DNA of 64,000 bases from Puccinellia tenuiflora (lineage: Eukaryota; Streptophyta; Magnoliopsida; Poales; Poaceae): assembly GCA_012064385.1 (NCBI GenBank), contig QRDG01000349.1, positions 735,360-799,359 of the forward strand. The letters are read 5' to 3'. Shown here one piece after another: positions 44,513 to 57,103 of this stretch (position 1 is the first letter of the stretch; each line of letters begins with the position of its first letter). The translations under genes were made by a program, and so were the position numbers. The notes below the pieces were generated by a model. It searched no databases and was not told the origin of the DNA. It saw only the letters and a list, made by a program, of their open reading frames with translations.

Positions 44513-44793
44513 TGTTGGGAAACCAACGCACGCATACCGTGCGGACCCACCCTTTCTTAGGTGGGGGGTTTTCTCTAGGGTTTGATTCTCTCCACCTACC
44601 CCTCTCTCCTATATATACCCCCTGTATTGTATAGAGAGAGACACAATTGATTAATAAAGATCAGTCCAGACTATATTCCCGTGTCTCCTTTTACTTTTCG
44701 CATCTGTGATTGTGCCGCCGCGTGTACGACTACTTCGACTATGCTCTCGCTCCACGATCTTGGACCGGACTCGCCGGCAAAGGTTGTGGAACA
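44513..44793 (+). repeat. 5' LTR of a large decayed Ty1-copia element
   Basis: It starts TGTTGGGAAACC and ends GTGGAACA, with a TATA box (tatatata, 44610-44617) and aataaag near 44656. It is followed by a PBS-like sequence and then, after a long leader, gag. The partner 3' LTR lies beyond the window, so the boundaries are inferred. Confidence 0.6.
44610..44617 (+). promoter_or_regulatory. TATA box in the copia 5' LTR
   Basis: TATATATA inside the LTR, about 100 bp from its start, followed by a CT/GA-rich stretch; the usual position of the retrotransposon promoter. Confidence 0.6.
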
Positions 44794-44806
44794 CGTATCA
44801 GCACGT
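44794..44806 (+). other. Degenerate primer binding site
   Basis: cgtatcagcacgt directly follows the LTR end and resembles the TGGTATCAGAGC site for initiator tRNA-Met with several changes. Confidence 0.4.
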
Positions 44807-46305
44807 ACCGCTCCACCAACTGATCTGCATCGAGCCTCCCTCAAGCAGGCTCTCGTCGTTGATCGCGGAGGTATAATCCAGATCCGTTCGCAAGAACGGT
44901 TCCCCCCATCTCTTATGATTCCGGTTTGCAATTCGTTTTATTCGGATTATCTTTACACCTACACTGTGGATTTCCCTCGCAAGATCTGAGCAGACCTGAT
45001 GTCGCCGACCAATGTCGATGGATCTCGCAAGATGAGCGGATTTGATGACTACACTGTAGGGAGTCGGTACACGAACGTGATCCGGATGATCATGGTACCG
45101 CCGCGATGCACTAGCTATGCCATGCGCCGTCTCGATTCCAGATGAACGGATGACGAAAATTGACAACCGAGATGTTCTCGGTGTTGACGTAAAAGACGTC
45201 GTCGACTGCCGTGGAGCCGCTCGTCGTGTGTTGCCCAGGTCGGCCGAGCCGCCATGCCACACACCGAGCTGTCCACCACGTAGCGCAGTCGTCGGCCGCC
45301 GTAGAGCCACTCGTGTGTTGCCCAGGTCGGCCGAGCCACCATGCCACACACCGAGCCGCGCACTACGTGACGCCATCGGTCCAGATGACCGTGCTCCGTC
45401 ATTGACATCGAGAACCTCGAGCCTTTTTCCATCCCCGCAAGCCGCCGCGTCGGCGCCAGCTAACGCCGTCGTCGATGCGCGCCCCCACGTCCGCGCAATC
45501 TACGGCCACGAAACGCCGCATGCTGGTCGAGCCCGCGCGTGCCGCACCACGGCCGGCTACACACTGTCGCGCACCGCCGCCGCGAGCGGGTCGCCGTCGC
45601 GCCGTCTGGCCCTGCTGGCCGGACGTCCCGCCGCTCGCGCTGCCCGCTCGACGCGCCGCCGGTGCCTCTGATTGCCGCACCCCCAACGCGTCACCTTGCC
45701 CTGTTGGCCGACCGCCGCTCCATCCCGCGGCTGGCCGCCGCGACCGCACTCGGTGCCCGCACGCCGCATAGCCCCGGCCTAGAGCCCGATGGCAGCCAAC
45801 CGCCGCCATGGCTCGAGCCTCTGGCTCGCCCTGAGCGTGCGGCCGCCGCCTAGGGTTTAGGCTGGGCCCGTGTTGGACCAGTGGGCCAGCCCAGTCAGGT
45901 GGACCGCGGCCTTGTTTCATCCCAGTGTCGGCCTGCTGCCGTTCGGGCCGGACTGCAAAGCGGCTGCGCGTGGAAATTTGTGTTTTAGCCCTCAGTTTTT
46001 CGAGTTTGCACGTAGTTTTAATTCCTGCTGAATTATTGTCGCGTGTAAGCCCCTGAAACTGTCTGTTTTTGCTAAAATCGCACGCTCAGGCTCAAACGAT
46101 CTTGGAAAGTCAATTTTGTGCCAATTTTTCACGTTTGTGATGCGCTTAACATGTTTCCGTAATTACCATGCTAATGTAAGCATGCTTTTAAATATTGGAG
46201 CGCCATTTTAATGAACAAATGTATCATCGTCGCATTTATGCAATGGATTACCTGCTGTAATCCGGATTACCTACTGTAATCTAATGCATCTTGCATAAAT
46301 CGCAG
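44807..46305 (+). other. Long copia leader, GC-rich, with 87-bp tandem duplication
   Basis: About 1.5 kb separates the PBS from gag. It contains a duplicated 87-bp unit (ttgcccaggtcggccgagcc at 45231 and 45318) and GC-rich sequence with overlapping frames on both strands (45115-45920) that have no recognised domain. The tail from 45950 is AT-richer. Confidence 0.5.
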
Positions 46306-47435
46306 ATGGCCGGAATCGTCAACCGTGAGTTCACCGAGCTAGCACAAACCGGGTTGAACTACCTGACCTGGGCATCGGATGTGGATATCTTCCTCACGTC
46401 CAAAGAGCTGAAGCAGGCTATTAGCGTGGGAGCTGATGGCGTCAAAAGTAATGCCACCCCTGCTGAGAATGCCCGAGCTCTGTATTTTCTGCGTCACCAT
46501 CTCTGTGGTACTCTGTAAAATGAGTACATGGCTGAACGGAGTGCTTTGGACCTCTGGAATGCTCTCAAAAAGCGTTTCGAGCGACTAAAGTACACTGTTG
46601 GCCTGTAGGCAGAGGCGGAGTGGATTCGTCTGAGGTTTCAGGACTTCAAGACGGTGGGAGAGTATAATTCGGCTTTGCACCGGATTTGCACCTCTCTTTA
46701 GCTGTGTGGTACCACCATTACCGACAGCCAGAAGATTGAGAAAACTCTCTCTACCTTCCACCCCAATGCTGTATAGTCCTCGCGGAATTACCGCCAGGGA
46801 AAGTACACGCAGTATGCAGAGCTTGTGGACATACTCCAGGTGGAGGAGGCGCAGGATGAGCTCTTGCGAAAGAACTCTCTTGCGCAACCACTTGGGGCGA
46901 GTTCTCGTCAGGAGGCCCATGCTAATGCCTTCAAGGTCCGCGCACCTCTTAAGAAGAAGAGGGGCAGGAAGGGCAAGAAGGCATCTCGCCCTCCTCGCCA
47001 GGCTCAGCAACATCAGCCAGGCAAGGGGGAGTAGAGGCCCCAGGACTGCTATCGGTGCGGCTCTACAGAACACTTTTCACGTCAGTGTCGTGCGCCGAAG
47101 GAGGTTGTGGCTGCATACAAGGCTAGTAAGAAGGTGTGTGAATCGCACATCGCCTCAGTTCAGTGGGAGGCACCACTGGCACCTCGGCACCCCCGGTGGC
47201 GTCTGAGCTCCTTCCACCGCCACCACCTCTGCCTGCGGATGCATCAACCATGGTGCCCATGGAGACGACCCCGACGGTCCCGTCGGACATCGGCATCTCT
47301 ATGGAGGTTGAGCACATGGTGCTCCCTGGCGCACCAAGGGTTGGCACTGATGATGATCCTATACTCACTGAGGAGCAGTTCTCAAAGTTGGAGATTGAGT
47401 GTGAAGTGAACGGCGCATTCTCTTCGCCCGTCTAG
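46306..47435 (+). pseudogene. Copia gag, multiply interrupted
   Basis: The frame opens MAGIVNREFTELAQTGLNY at 46306 and continues through LWNALKKRFE and YAELVDILQVEEAQDELL to the CCHC knuckle CYRCGSTEHFSRQC (about 47056). Stops interrupt it at 46516, 46606, about 46699, about 46774 and about 47032. A 1-nt shift near 47160 moves the frame for the Pro-rich tail, which ends at 47433-47435. Gag coats the RNA in virus-like particles. The codon-level damage shows an old, inactive element. Confidence 0.85.
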
Positions 47436-47678
47436 ACTCCACTCTATTTATCTATCATGATTCCTTAGGCTATTTGAGATACATTTGGTTTGTAAGCTCT
47501 ATAAGAGCAAAACATATTCATTATTTCGGTGCTTGAATGACATTTGGTTATCGTTCATTAATTCCTCTATTTGAATGTGATGGCATGTTATGTTCTGAGA
47601 TATGTGTGCATGTCTTATGTAATGTCGCTACTTCCTCGCTTCATTATGTTAACTTGATGCAAATATTTTAGAACACGT
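47436..47678 (+). other. Spacer between gag and pol, intron-like
   Basis: This 243-bp T-rich stretch has no open frame and ends aacttgatgcaaatattttag before pol. The acceptor-like end and composition suggest an intron or a splice-regulated spacer. Not proven. Confidence 0.35.
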
Positions 47679-48710
47679 GTGGCGTCCCCAATGGAGGAAA
47701 CGTGCCTTGCGGACAGTGGATCAACAAATACCATCTTGAGAGATGATAAGTACTTCGAGTCAATTCAAAAGTCTCCAGGTAGTATTATGACGATCGCTGG
47801 CTGCGGTCCGAAAATAGTAGGCTCCGGAAGAGCCACTATTGTACTCCCCATGGGAACGACTTTGGTCATAGATGACGCATTGTTGTGCCCAGAGGCTACT
47901 CGCACTCTCTTGAGCTTCAAAGCTATTCGCGCCAATGGTTTCCATATTGGGACCGATGACGAGGGTGGTAAGGAATACCTCCTCATCACAAGGCGTGGTG
48001 AAAATGGTACCCATGTCCTCGAAAGGCTTCCTTCATGGGACACGGGGCTCTACTACATGAAAATTGTAGCACCGCCCATGTACACTACCTTAAAGACTGT
48101 TTTCCGAAGCTCTGAACTATTTTGCCTATGGCATGATAGATTAGGCCATCCCGGACTGAGAATGATGAGGAATATAATTAACAACTCGAATGGTCATAAT
48201 GTTAATGTGAAGAACTTCCCAAATCCTGATGATTTCGTGTGCTCTGCATGCGCTACGGGAAAGTTAATCATTATACCATCCCTTTTAAAGGTGAAGGATG
48301 AAATCCCCGCGTTCTTGGAACGTATCCAAGGGGACATATGCGGTCCGATTCAGCCCCTCTCAGGGCCGTTTCGGTACTTTATGGTACTCATCGACGCTTC
48401 TTCTAAATGGTCCAATGTTTGCCTGCTGTCAACACGGAACCATGCATTTGCAAAATTGATCTCGCAGATCATGCAAATGAGGAATAGATTCCCTGATTAT
48501 CGTATTAAGTCCATCAGAATGGACAATGCTGGAGAATTTACTTCAAAGGCATTCGATGATTATTTCATGGCAATGGGAATCGCAGTCGAGCACTCAGTAC
48601 CGCATGTCCATACGCAAAATGGACTTGCAGAGGCTTTGATTAAAAGGATTAAATTCATTGCCAGACCGCTCCTTCAGAGTTGTAATTTACTAACTACATG
48701 TTGGGGGCAT
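47679..48710 (+). pseudogene. Copia pol: protease and most of integrase
   Basis: The frame is still open from ATG 47679. The protease active site reads CLADSGSTNTIL (D-S-G). The integrase zinc-binding part has HDRLGHPGLRMMRN ... CSACATGK, the core has the first Asp in QGDICGP, the second in RMDNAGEFTS, and QNGLAEALIKRI carries the Glu. It ends abruptly at 48710, where an LTR-type element is inserted, and resumes at 60557. Confidence 0.92.
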
Positions 48711-49979
48711 TGTGGCACCCCGATCCAGATGATCGAGTCACCCCATATACCAGTCCTAGAAACACTGGATATATGTCAACTTGATAAACAAAGACATAAC
48801 CAAATACATACATATGGCTTCGGGTTCAGACGGATACAAGGTTACAACACGGGGGTGAGGCTCCACCGCTCGCGCAACATGCGCACACAACAGTATGTAC
48901 ATTCTTTATCCAACATCGAGCCTCTAGCGGAAGTCGTAGCGGAAACGTAGAGAGTAGTGTGGCGACAGCGGGCCTTATTCCACGGGGTCCTGCCTGGGAT
49001 ACGGGTTCCTAGTTCTCGTACAGCGGGTACTCGGCGTCAGGTGCAATGGGGTCTGGCCACATGAAAAGCCAAGTAAGTACTTGAAGTACTCGCAAGTCAT
49101 TAGCCCAAAATCAAACAAAGTCGGTCTATATGGCATGGCATAAGTTCGTAAAGTAGCATGGCATGAGTTCGGTTACAAGGGTGAGTCCAAGCTTAACGGT
49201 TGGACATAACTTACCTACTTACCTTTGAAGAGAGGTTTCATGTTACCAAGTGAGATTACGTTTCTCACTCAACAACTCATAACCACAACTAGGCTTCCAA
49301 GCCTTTAGCCAACTCTGGCTTATTTCTCAAGTTTCTCTTGTTCGCTAGGTCTCATCTTAATTATTTCTCCATGTTCGACTGGACTGACCCTTAGTGTGAC
49401 TTGACCCAAACATCATCCCATAACCTAGGGACAAGGCTAGATTCTAGATTTACACTCTCGAGAGGTTGCAACATTTACCCATACGCTGAAGTCTAGGTTT
49501 GTACCGCCGGTACCGAAGTACTAGAACCCATCATGGCGACAGCACAAACCCACACTTCCACAACCGTTTACTCTACCCGGACACTCCCTGTGTAGCCACC
49601 GACACGTCCCAGGGACCAAGTCTTATGACGAAGTGAATCCGGCACATCCCCAACGAATGAGCGAAGCCTAGCTCCGGAACCTTCGCAAGACTAGCCCCGA
49701 CCATAAAGGTAACCGACTAGACTTGCCAAAAGGGTGGCGTCAAAGGAGGCTAGATAGACTACTCGGCCATGGTTCGCCCACGTGAACGACGCATGTTGTG
49801 CTGGTGTGTTGGGTGAGTGGCACTATGTGACCCAATCTAGTCGAGGGAGGTGGTTATAATCTTAGTCAAATTTTACCCTTCAATTTCAACAAGATCTCAG
49901 CAACATATGATAATCACATAATAAATTCAGCAGTAAACAAATCATATCCATGTCCACATATAGCAAAATGGAAAAGGGC

Positions 49980-50255
49980 GTCAACCGGATGACTGTGGCG
50001 GAGATGCCTCCAGCCAGCGATGTCTCGTTTGACAAAAGGAAAAGAAACGTCAACCGGATGACTGTGGTGGAGATGCCTCCGGCCAGCGCCGTCTCGTTTG
50101 ACAAAAGGAAAAGAAACGTCAACCGGATGACTATGGCGGAGATGCCTCCGGCCAGCACCGTCTCGTTTGACAAAAGGAAAAGAAACGTCAACCGGATGAC
50201 TGTGGCGGAGATGCCTCCAGCCAGCGCCGTCTCGTTGACAAAAGGGTGTAGCACA
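49980..50255. repeat. 69-bp minisatellite, four copies
   Basis: Units start gtcaaccggatgact at 49980, 50049, 50118 and 50187, exactly 69 bp apart, with a few substitutions. Because 69 is a multiple of 3, both strands show repetitive open frames (23-residue units), which I do not count as genes. It lies inside the TGTGGCACC element. Confidence 0.93.
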
Positions 50256-51088
50256 AAAGTTGGAGGATAACAGATATAAATAGATGCGACACTAATTTAA
50301 ATACAACATGGCATGTGAGATGCAACAATCAATTTAAACATTCAAGCAATTTTTTCGGAGTTCGACCGAGCTTGAGATCGGGTTAACGGCTTGCCTTCGG
50401 GTTCGGGGACAACTTCTACTCCGTCGGTGGGGTTGGAATCTATCCAAGAAACACGAAATATCGTCAAATACCCCTCATAGGTCATCGAATAAAATCCAAA
50501 GGAAATAAATTCCAAAATTTTATTTTCTGGTCCCAATGGAAAGACAACTTCAAAACAAAGCCAGAAAAATTGGTCTCATATTTTTCTGAGTATTTTTGAG
50601 AGAGATATTGCCTTCCAAAGTTGGTCAAAAATCTGCCTATTTTCAACAGAAAAATAAACAGAAAAACGATTCGGAAAAGTTTAAAATCCTGACAGCGGGT
50701 CCCACTGGTCAGTGACTGAGGGCCGAATCGTTTTCTTTCTTTTAAACGCGGGAAACAGAGGAGCGGGGTCGCCGGCTCCGGCGAACTCACCGGCGGCGGT
50801 CTACGGCGGCTGGGGCGAGGGAGAGGGGTGGAAGAGGAAGCAGAGCGGCTCAGGGAGAGGTGGCGCAGCCCGTCCGCGAGTTCACGGATCACGGCGAGCT
50901 TGCATGGCGTCAGGGCCTCTTCTCCGGCGGCGGGGGCTTGCTGTCGATGTCGGACTCAAGGGTTCCGTCCACATTCACCCTGGCGAGTACGGCATCAGCA
51001 TCGTGGTGATTTGGGGAGGCTCTGGGTGGGTTTAATCGATGAACGGTGCCCTCTGGCGAATAATTTGTCCACGGCCGTGACGGCTAAG

Positions 51089-52961
51089 TGATGGCCTTTA
51101 ACTCAGCAACAGCACCAAGAACACTTGATGGCAAGGCGCCAGAAAAACGTGATGGCGGAGTTGACGGGGGAGAGTCTTGTTATGTATCCTTAGTGCGTTC
51201 CCTGGCAACGGCGCCAGAAAACGTTGTTGATGGTGAAGTTACCTGCATTAAAAAACAATGGTTAGGTTGAGACTCCAAGTGCAGAGTGTATAGTATAGGA
51301 AACACGATTTTCCCACGAGGGATGACTCGAGGGTTTATATCGAATTCTCGGGAAATCGTAGTGAAAGGTTTATCTTCTTATCTTTCCCTTGAGAACCTAC
51401 AAACAAAGTAAATTGTTTTGTGCCCTCAACCTCACCAAGTGGTTGTCAAGCACAAGGGTGAGAATGATATCAAAATAAAACAAATGCAAAACAATAAGTA
51501 AATATGCAATGGTGGTAAATAAATATGCAAGGATGGTGGAAACAATGATGGATGATATTTTTGGGGTTTTTATATGTGAATGCAAGAAGTAAAGTGTTTT
51601 TTGTATTTTTCTGATTTTAAAATGGCTGAATGTAGATAATGCTTAAAATTGGTTGGAAAGTTTTTTCTTACGATTAAAAATGTACCAGGGTTCATGGTTT
51701 CACAAATGCACTCTCTCTTTAATGTTGTGGTGGACAATGGAACATAGGAATTGACATATGATATTGCAACACAAAGTTTTATGACAAGTTACTAATTATA
51801 TGGGCATCACGTCCTAACATAGAGATCTTTGGTTATTAACCTCTCTTATACTCCACTAAGATGCGAACTAAATCATAACACCTTAGTATTAAGATAAATC
51901 AGAGCATAGCTTTAATCTTTATGACATGAAGTGAAAATAAGAACATGCTAGATCTAGTCATGAGAAGTGGCAATGGTCAACCCACATCTCTGGTAGCATG
52001 GTATTTTAGTTTATCCCTAGTGAGGTAAACAAAGTAAGGTTGGAATACCCAAGTGGATCGCGGAACTTCTCTCACTTTCACCGCACTAGCCACCCCCTCA
52101 TTAATCCAACTAATGCACACGTTCCCCCACACATGCTCTCATAAACAAGCTTGATCAAAAAAAGTAGACAAGAACGGGGTACATACTATGCATCTACTTT
52201 CATAACTGAAACAAAACAATTGCAATCTTCAAACATATATTAACTCATAGAGAGATCCACCACATAGAATTACATAGATGACCATAATCATGTTCGGCAA
52301 CTCATACGGTGCTAATTTGTGAAGCTCAAGAGAGAGGAGAGATACATAAGTTACTTCTACAAACCCATAGTCCAGGGGTGGACTACTCCCTCTTCATCAT
52401 GGAGACGGTGGAGACGTTGTTGGGGGAGATGGAGACCACGCCGGCAGCGCTCCACCGGAGTTTTCCCCCTCCGATCTGCAGGTCCAGGTCTCTGTTTCGT
52501 GGTTTCTCTGTTTACCGGCCGCCCCTCGCGATCTACGTCGAGGGGCTATTTTTATAGTCGTTTTTAGGTCAAGACGAAGTCGTGGGTGAAAAAGATCGAC
52601 GGCAACGGAGCACGAGGCTCCAGAGGTGGGCCCCACGCGGCCAAGGAATCTGGCCATGTGGGCCACCCCTTTTGGGCCTCAGGCCTCCGCTCGTTTGCTT
52701 CCTTCACTCCCAAGTTCTTCTTCCTTCATAAAACTGATACTCGTAAATTTCAGGTCATTGGACGTCGTTTGGGTTCCTGAAACATCAAAATATAGAAAAT
52801 AGGGTTTTTTTGCCAGTGCAGGGTTAATTCCAGAAAAATAGGAAAACTGTGAATATTCCCAAAATCATTATAAAATCATGATATAACCCTTATATGATGC
52901 AAATATGATTGAAATATGAGAATTATAATGCAAAGTTCATGTATGCATTTTACATGCATCA
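51089..52961 (-). repeat. 3' LTR of the gypsy element
   Basis: 1873 bp. Its outer edge (51089-51233) carries three further PBS-like modules, described in the findings. Open frames inside both LTRs, for example at 52309-52567, are the same in the two LTRs and have no domain. Confidence 0.93.
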
Positions 52962-52975
52962 ACATCCCCAAGCTT
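52962..52975 (-). other. Polypurine tract of the gypsy element
   Basis: The minus strand reads AAGCTTGGGGATGT directly before the 3' LTR start TGATGCATG. The same core (acatccccaagctt on plus) recurs at 54641, 55728 and about 57338. Confidence 0.75.
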
Positions 52976-55262
52976 AACCTATACTCGTCCTCGAGTATGA
53001 AGGTGATAAAACTAACATGGACTTTGCCTTTTATACTATCAATGGATATCAAAGATGATTATTATTGCTACATAGAGTCAAATGATTCATTCTTTAAGGA
53101 ATAGCAATATGCAAGATAGATTATAAAGTGATATCAAATTTTCAATGCAAGGATGTTCAATGATAATTCACAAAGTGTAACATAGAAGAAAGTACTATGG
53201 ACCAAATGTATGCATAATGAAAAGTAAAAAGATCCTATAATAGTCATAGAGTACTCTTATAAAACTGAATATAAAAGGTGGACACTTTGGATAGTATATA
53301 TGAGTAGAGGTAAAAACATGAACAAGCTTCATCTAACTCCCAAATACTTCTACTTAAGTTAATGTTTGTAATGTGGTATCATTGGTATCAAGCTCTCATT
53401 ACCCCCTCATCATAGCATATTTAATGGTTAAGTTTAAAGTGAAAGAAAATATGAGTGGTGTGCTTGACAAAGAAATGGTTGAAAGTTTCATGCCCTTGAA
53501 TACGAGTACTGCACCATGGTGTTACTCAACTTGGAAACAAAGCAAGTTCAAGTAAAAGCATTTATAATAGTGTCATAAAGAAGATTAACTGGGGTACCCT
53601 CTTTTCTCAGGACATGGAACAAGCCCATGTCAAAATGACAAGACAAACAAACAAACATAAGAAACAATCTCAACACCCTTTTTATTCACCATTGGTATAG
53701 ATTTTTATTATGAGGTGCATCACTGAAGGTTCACATAGCATGTAAGTAAATTTCCACCATGACAGCATGGCTTAGATTAGCAGCCCAGGTATCTCTCTAG
53801 CCATTTATAAACTACTTAAACATACTAAATTTCCACATTATTTGGCACCATGATAAACATCGTAACAAAAGTACATGATATCAACTAGATATATTTCAGT
53901 GCAATGTTGAAAGCTTGCCATGTGACAGCACATTTGGGCTAACTAGCAACCAAGACTCTTGTCAAATTCACACTTCATAATTTTAATCACAATGGTTCAT
54001 GTTTATTAGTGCAATAATAAGATGTGAGAGCTATTTAACCAGATTCTTCACATAACAATCAATAAGATAAGCATTTTAATTCAGAGGTATAGATAACTCA
54101 AATTACATGATATACATACTCGGAATATCATAAAGCTAATAGGTAGATATGGTGCACTCACTGGAAAAACTTTGGTTGAAGGTGTTGGAAACAAGTTTTT
54201 TACTTGTTGGGATTTTTGGGCTAGCAAAAGGGAGAAAGTTGACCAACTAAATGCATGCACAAGTGTCCATAGAACTACTCAATCCATGTTAAACCAAGTA
54301 TGGTAACATTCAGCATCAAAACATGAATATAAGATAGCTCTTGATAAAACACTTGCAAATTGACACTCATTAAAATCATATGAATTATGCAAACTATATG
54401 TAACTTTTTAAATCAACTCAAACAACCCTTTCCCAATCATTATAATAGCATCCAACTAAATTCAACCCAAACTTCAGTAGATATCTCATATATAAATGAT
54501 AGTGGTGGTCTCAAAACAAAAATCAAACCAAAACAAAAAACAAATAAAGACGCTCCAAGTTCATGCGATAAAGTGATTGATAGAAAATAGAAGTTAGATG
54601 TGTGCAAACCGAGAGTGTGTAGGTCCAGTGGGGTTGTCTCACATCCCCAAGCTTATGTTTTCACCATCCTTGCATAGCTCTTGTGCATCTCCTCTAATCC
54701 CTATGAAAAACTTCAAAACACTGTTTCTCCCATTTCTTTTCTGTGGGGTGACATTAGTAGTGTAGACAAATGCATTACTTGCTGCTTATAATCCTTAGAC
54801 AAAAATTCATATGAATGTCCAGAAAGTGTATAATGTTGTATGCCTTTAATAAACTCAATTGGATCAACAAGATTCAAGTTAAAAGTTCAACATGCATCAA
54901 ACAATATTGACAGAATCTGTCCAGAAACTGACAGCAGCAAAACGTATTTTTCTACCTGACTTACACATGTCTAAAAATTCTGAAAACCATTCATGCATAC
55001 AGAGGATGAAATTTGCAGTTACAGAAAAACATCAGCTCATTCGGAGTTACAGAATAAGAACTAAAAATCAACCATGGCACAGACCTGTGCTGGAATGAAT
55101 CTCCACATGCAAAATAACAACTTTTCATACCAAATGGGTAATACTTGGCATTTTATTAAAAATTCCAGAAACTAAACTAAAAACTAAGTCTCTTGTTACA
55201 GCAAGAGGACACAAGAAAATCAAAATAAAAACAACCGGGTTGCCTCCCGTAAAGCGTTTTCT
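52976..55262 (-). other. Non-coding 3' interior of the gypsy element
   Basis: 2.3 kb of AT-rich sequence, where pol would be in an autonomous element. No frame over 85 codons shows any RT, RNase H or integrase motif. Confidence 0.7.
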
Positions 55263-55727
55263 TTATAGCCATATAGCTAGGCTTCTTACTTGATACTTAC
55301 TGTGGACGAAGCTCATGAGGGAGCTTGAACTTTGGTATGGGTCCCTCTTCCTTGGGAAGTGTTCCATGCATTTCTTGTGTGGAAACTGAAACTTCACATT
55401 CCCTTCTTTTGAATCAATAATGGCACCTGTGGTACGAAGAAAAGGTCTTCCAAGAATAATAGGACTAGAGGTTTTATTCCCCATATCCATGATCAGAAAA
55501 TCAACAGGTACAAATGTCATATGCAACTCTACCATAACATCACTTACTTTACCTAAAGCATGTTTAATAGAATCATCAGCAAGTGCAAGTTCAATAGAGC
55601 ATTTTTCAAGATTCTTTAATTCAAGTACTTCATATAATTCTTTAGATAAAACAGAGACACTAGATCCTAGATCTAATATAGCATGATGTGTCTCTTTTCC
55701 AATAGTACTAGTACTTTGGGAATCCAT
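55263..55727 (-). pseudogene. Gypsy aspartic protease domain
   Basis: The 154-codon frame has the retropepsin-type active site AILDLGSSVSVLSKEL, the middle LADDSIKHALGKVSDV and the distal flap-side motif IILGRPFLRTTGAIID. The frame is continuous, but the domain is not joined in frame to gag upstream. Protease would cut Gag in the particle. Confidence 0.88.
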
Positions 55728-55940
55728 ACATCCCCAAGCTTAGGTGGTATCATAGCCTCTTGGTTGTATCTAGCAATCTTTCTTTTAACACATGATTAGC
55801 AATATAAGAACCAAAACCTGCTTGGTTGGCATTAGTAGAAGATCACTTGCAAATTTTTGTAGGATAGATATTAATTCTTGCAAGCTATATTATCTAAGTC
55901 AAGTAGTGGTTCCTTGACTTCATTAAGCATTTTAACTTCT

Positions 55941-57103
55941 TCAACCTTTCTCTTTCATTACCATAATAGTTTCCTTAGCAATTCTCTCTTGCTCATGAAT
56001 TTGCTCCCAAGATTTATTTATAACTTCTTGGCAATATTTAATTGTTTCCTCATGTTTTCGATCTATAATGATGTTCTTTAATGAGGAGACTTCCTTAGTG
56101 AGCTGATCTACCCTTTCAAACAAAGAGTCTTGTTTTTCAAACTTAGATATAAATTCCTTATTAAGCTCTTTTTAGTAGATATAAATGACCTAATGGTGTT
56201 TTCCAAATCACTAGAAACATTGCTACTAGTGGTATATTTGTTTGGCACATATGGGGGTTTATTATAGGAATTGTAATTGTTATTACCATACCCATTATTA
56301 CCATAGTTTCTAATGAAGTTAACATCAACATTCTCAGGATTATTACCAACTAGTTCTTGCAAAGGGACATTTTCAATATTTTGTTTATTAATAAAAGCAA
56401 GAATAGTGTCCATTTTAGATGACAAATCATTTGTTTCTTCTATGGATTTACTTTCTTAGATTGATTAGGTGCTCTTTCAGTATTCCATTGACTATAGTTT
56501 TGCAAAATACTTTCTAAGATGTTCTTAGCTTCTACTATAGTTTTTCCCATAAAAGCTCCTCCAGCAGCTGAATCAAGAATATTTCTAGACATATAGTTCA
56601 GACCATTATAAAAAGAGTGTAATATGGTCCATTCATTAACCCCATGTGAAGGACAAGTTCTAAGCATAAGTTTTATCCTATCCCAAGCATAGCAACATGT
56701 TCATTTTCATTTTGCCTAAAAGAAAGGATATTGTTTCTATTTTGCAAAATTTTAACAGGAGGATAATATTTCTTAATGAAAGCTTCTTTTAGATCACTCC
56801 AAGAATTAATACTATCAGTAGGTAGTGAATGCAACCATTCTTTAGCTTTTCTCTAAGTGAGAAAGGAAATAATTTCAGTTTTAGAATATCACTTTCCATA
56901 TATTTTAATTTTTGCATGTCACATATTTCAATAAAATCATGAAGATGCATAGAGGCATCCTCCATAGCACTACCGCCAAATTGTTCCCTAGTTATCAAGT
57001 TCAACAAACTAGGACTTACTTCATAGCTCTCAGCTGTTATCTCAGGTGTGGCAATGGGCCTAGCAATAAAATGATCATTTGGAGTGTTTGTGTAGTCACA
57101 CAA
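55941..57103 (-). pseudogene. Gypsy gag, fragmented over several frames
   Basis: Pieces at 57103-56789 (MCDYTNTPNDHFIARPI, LNLITREQFGGSAMEDAS), 56667-56440 (SHGVNEWTILHSFYNGLNY, the typical retrotransposon gag core), 56425-56108 (NYGNNGYGNNNYNSYNKPP, an Asn/Tyr/Gly-rich linker) and 56123-55941 follow each other in gag order but in shifting frames. At least three frameshifts or stops separate them. Confidence 0.85.

Noticed and set aside
46291..46305. Earlier start for the copia gag
   Set aside because: The upstream codons begin at TTG; the first ATG, with a natural gag N-terminus, is at 46306.
48711..48950. Continuation of the copia integrase frame to 48950
   Set aside because: The frame stays open by chance, but the protein similarity ends at 48710 where the TGTGGCACC insertion begins, and pol resumes at 60557.
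49886..50254. 122-codon minus-strand repetitive protein (ETALAGGIS units)
   Set aside because: Explained by the 69-bp minisatellite, which is open on both strands because 69 is a multiple of three.
52309..52567. 82-codon frames, repeated at 58678-58936
   Set aside because: They are the same positions in the two LTRs of the gypsy element, with no recognised domain.
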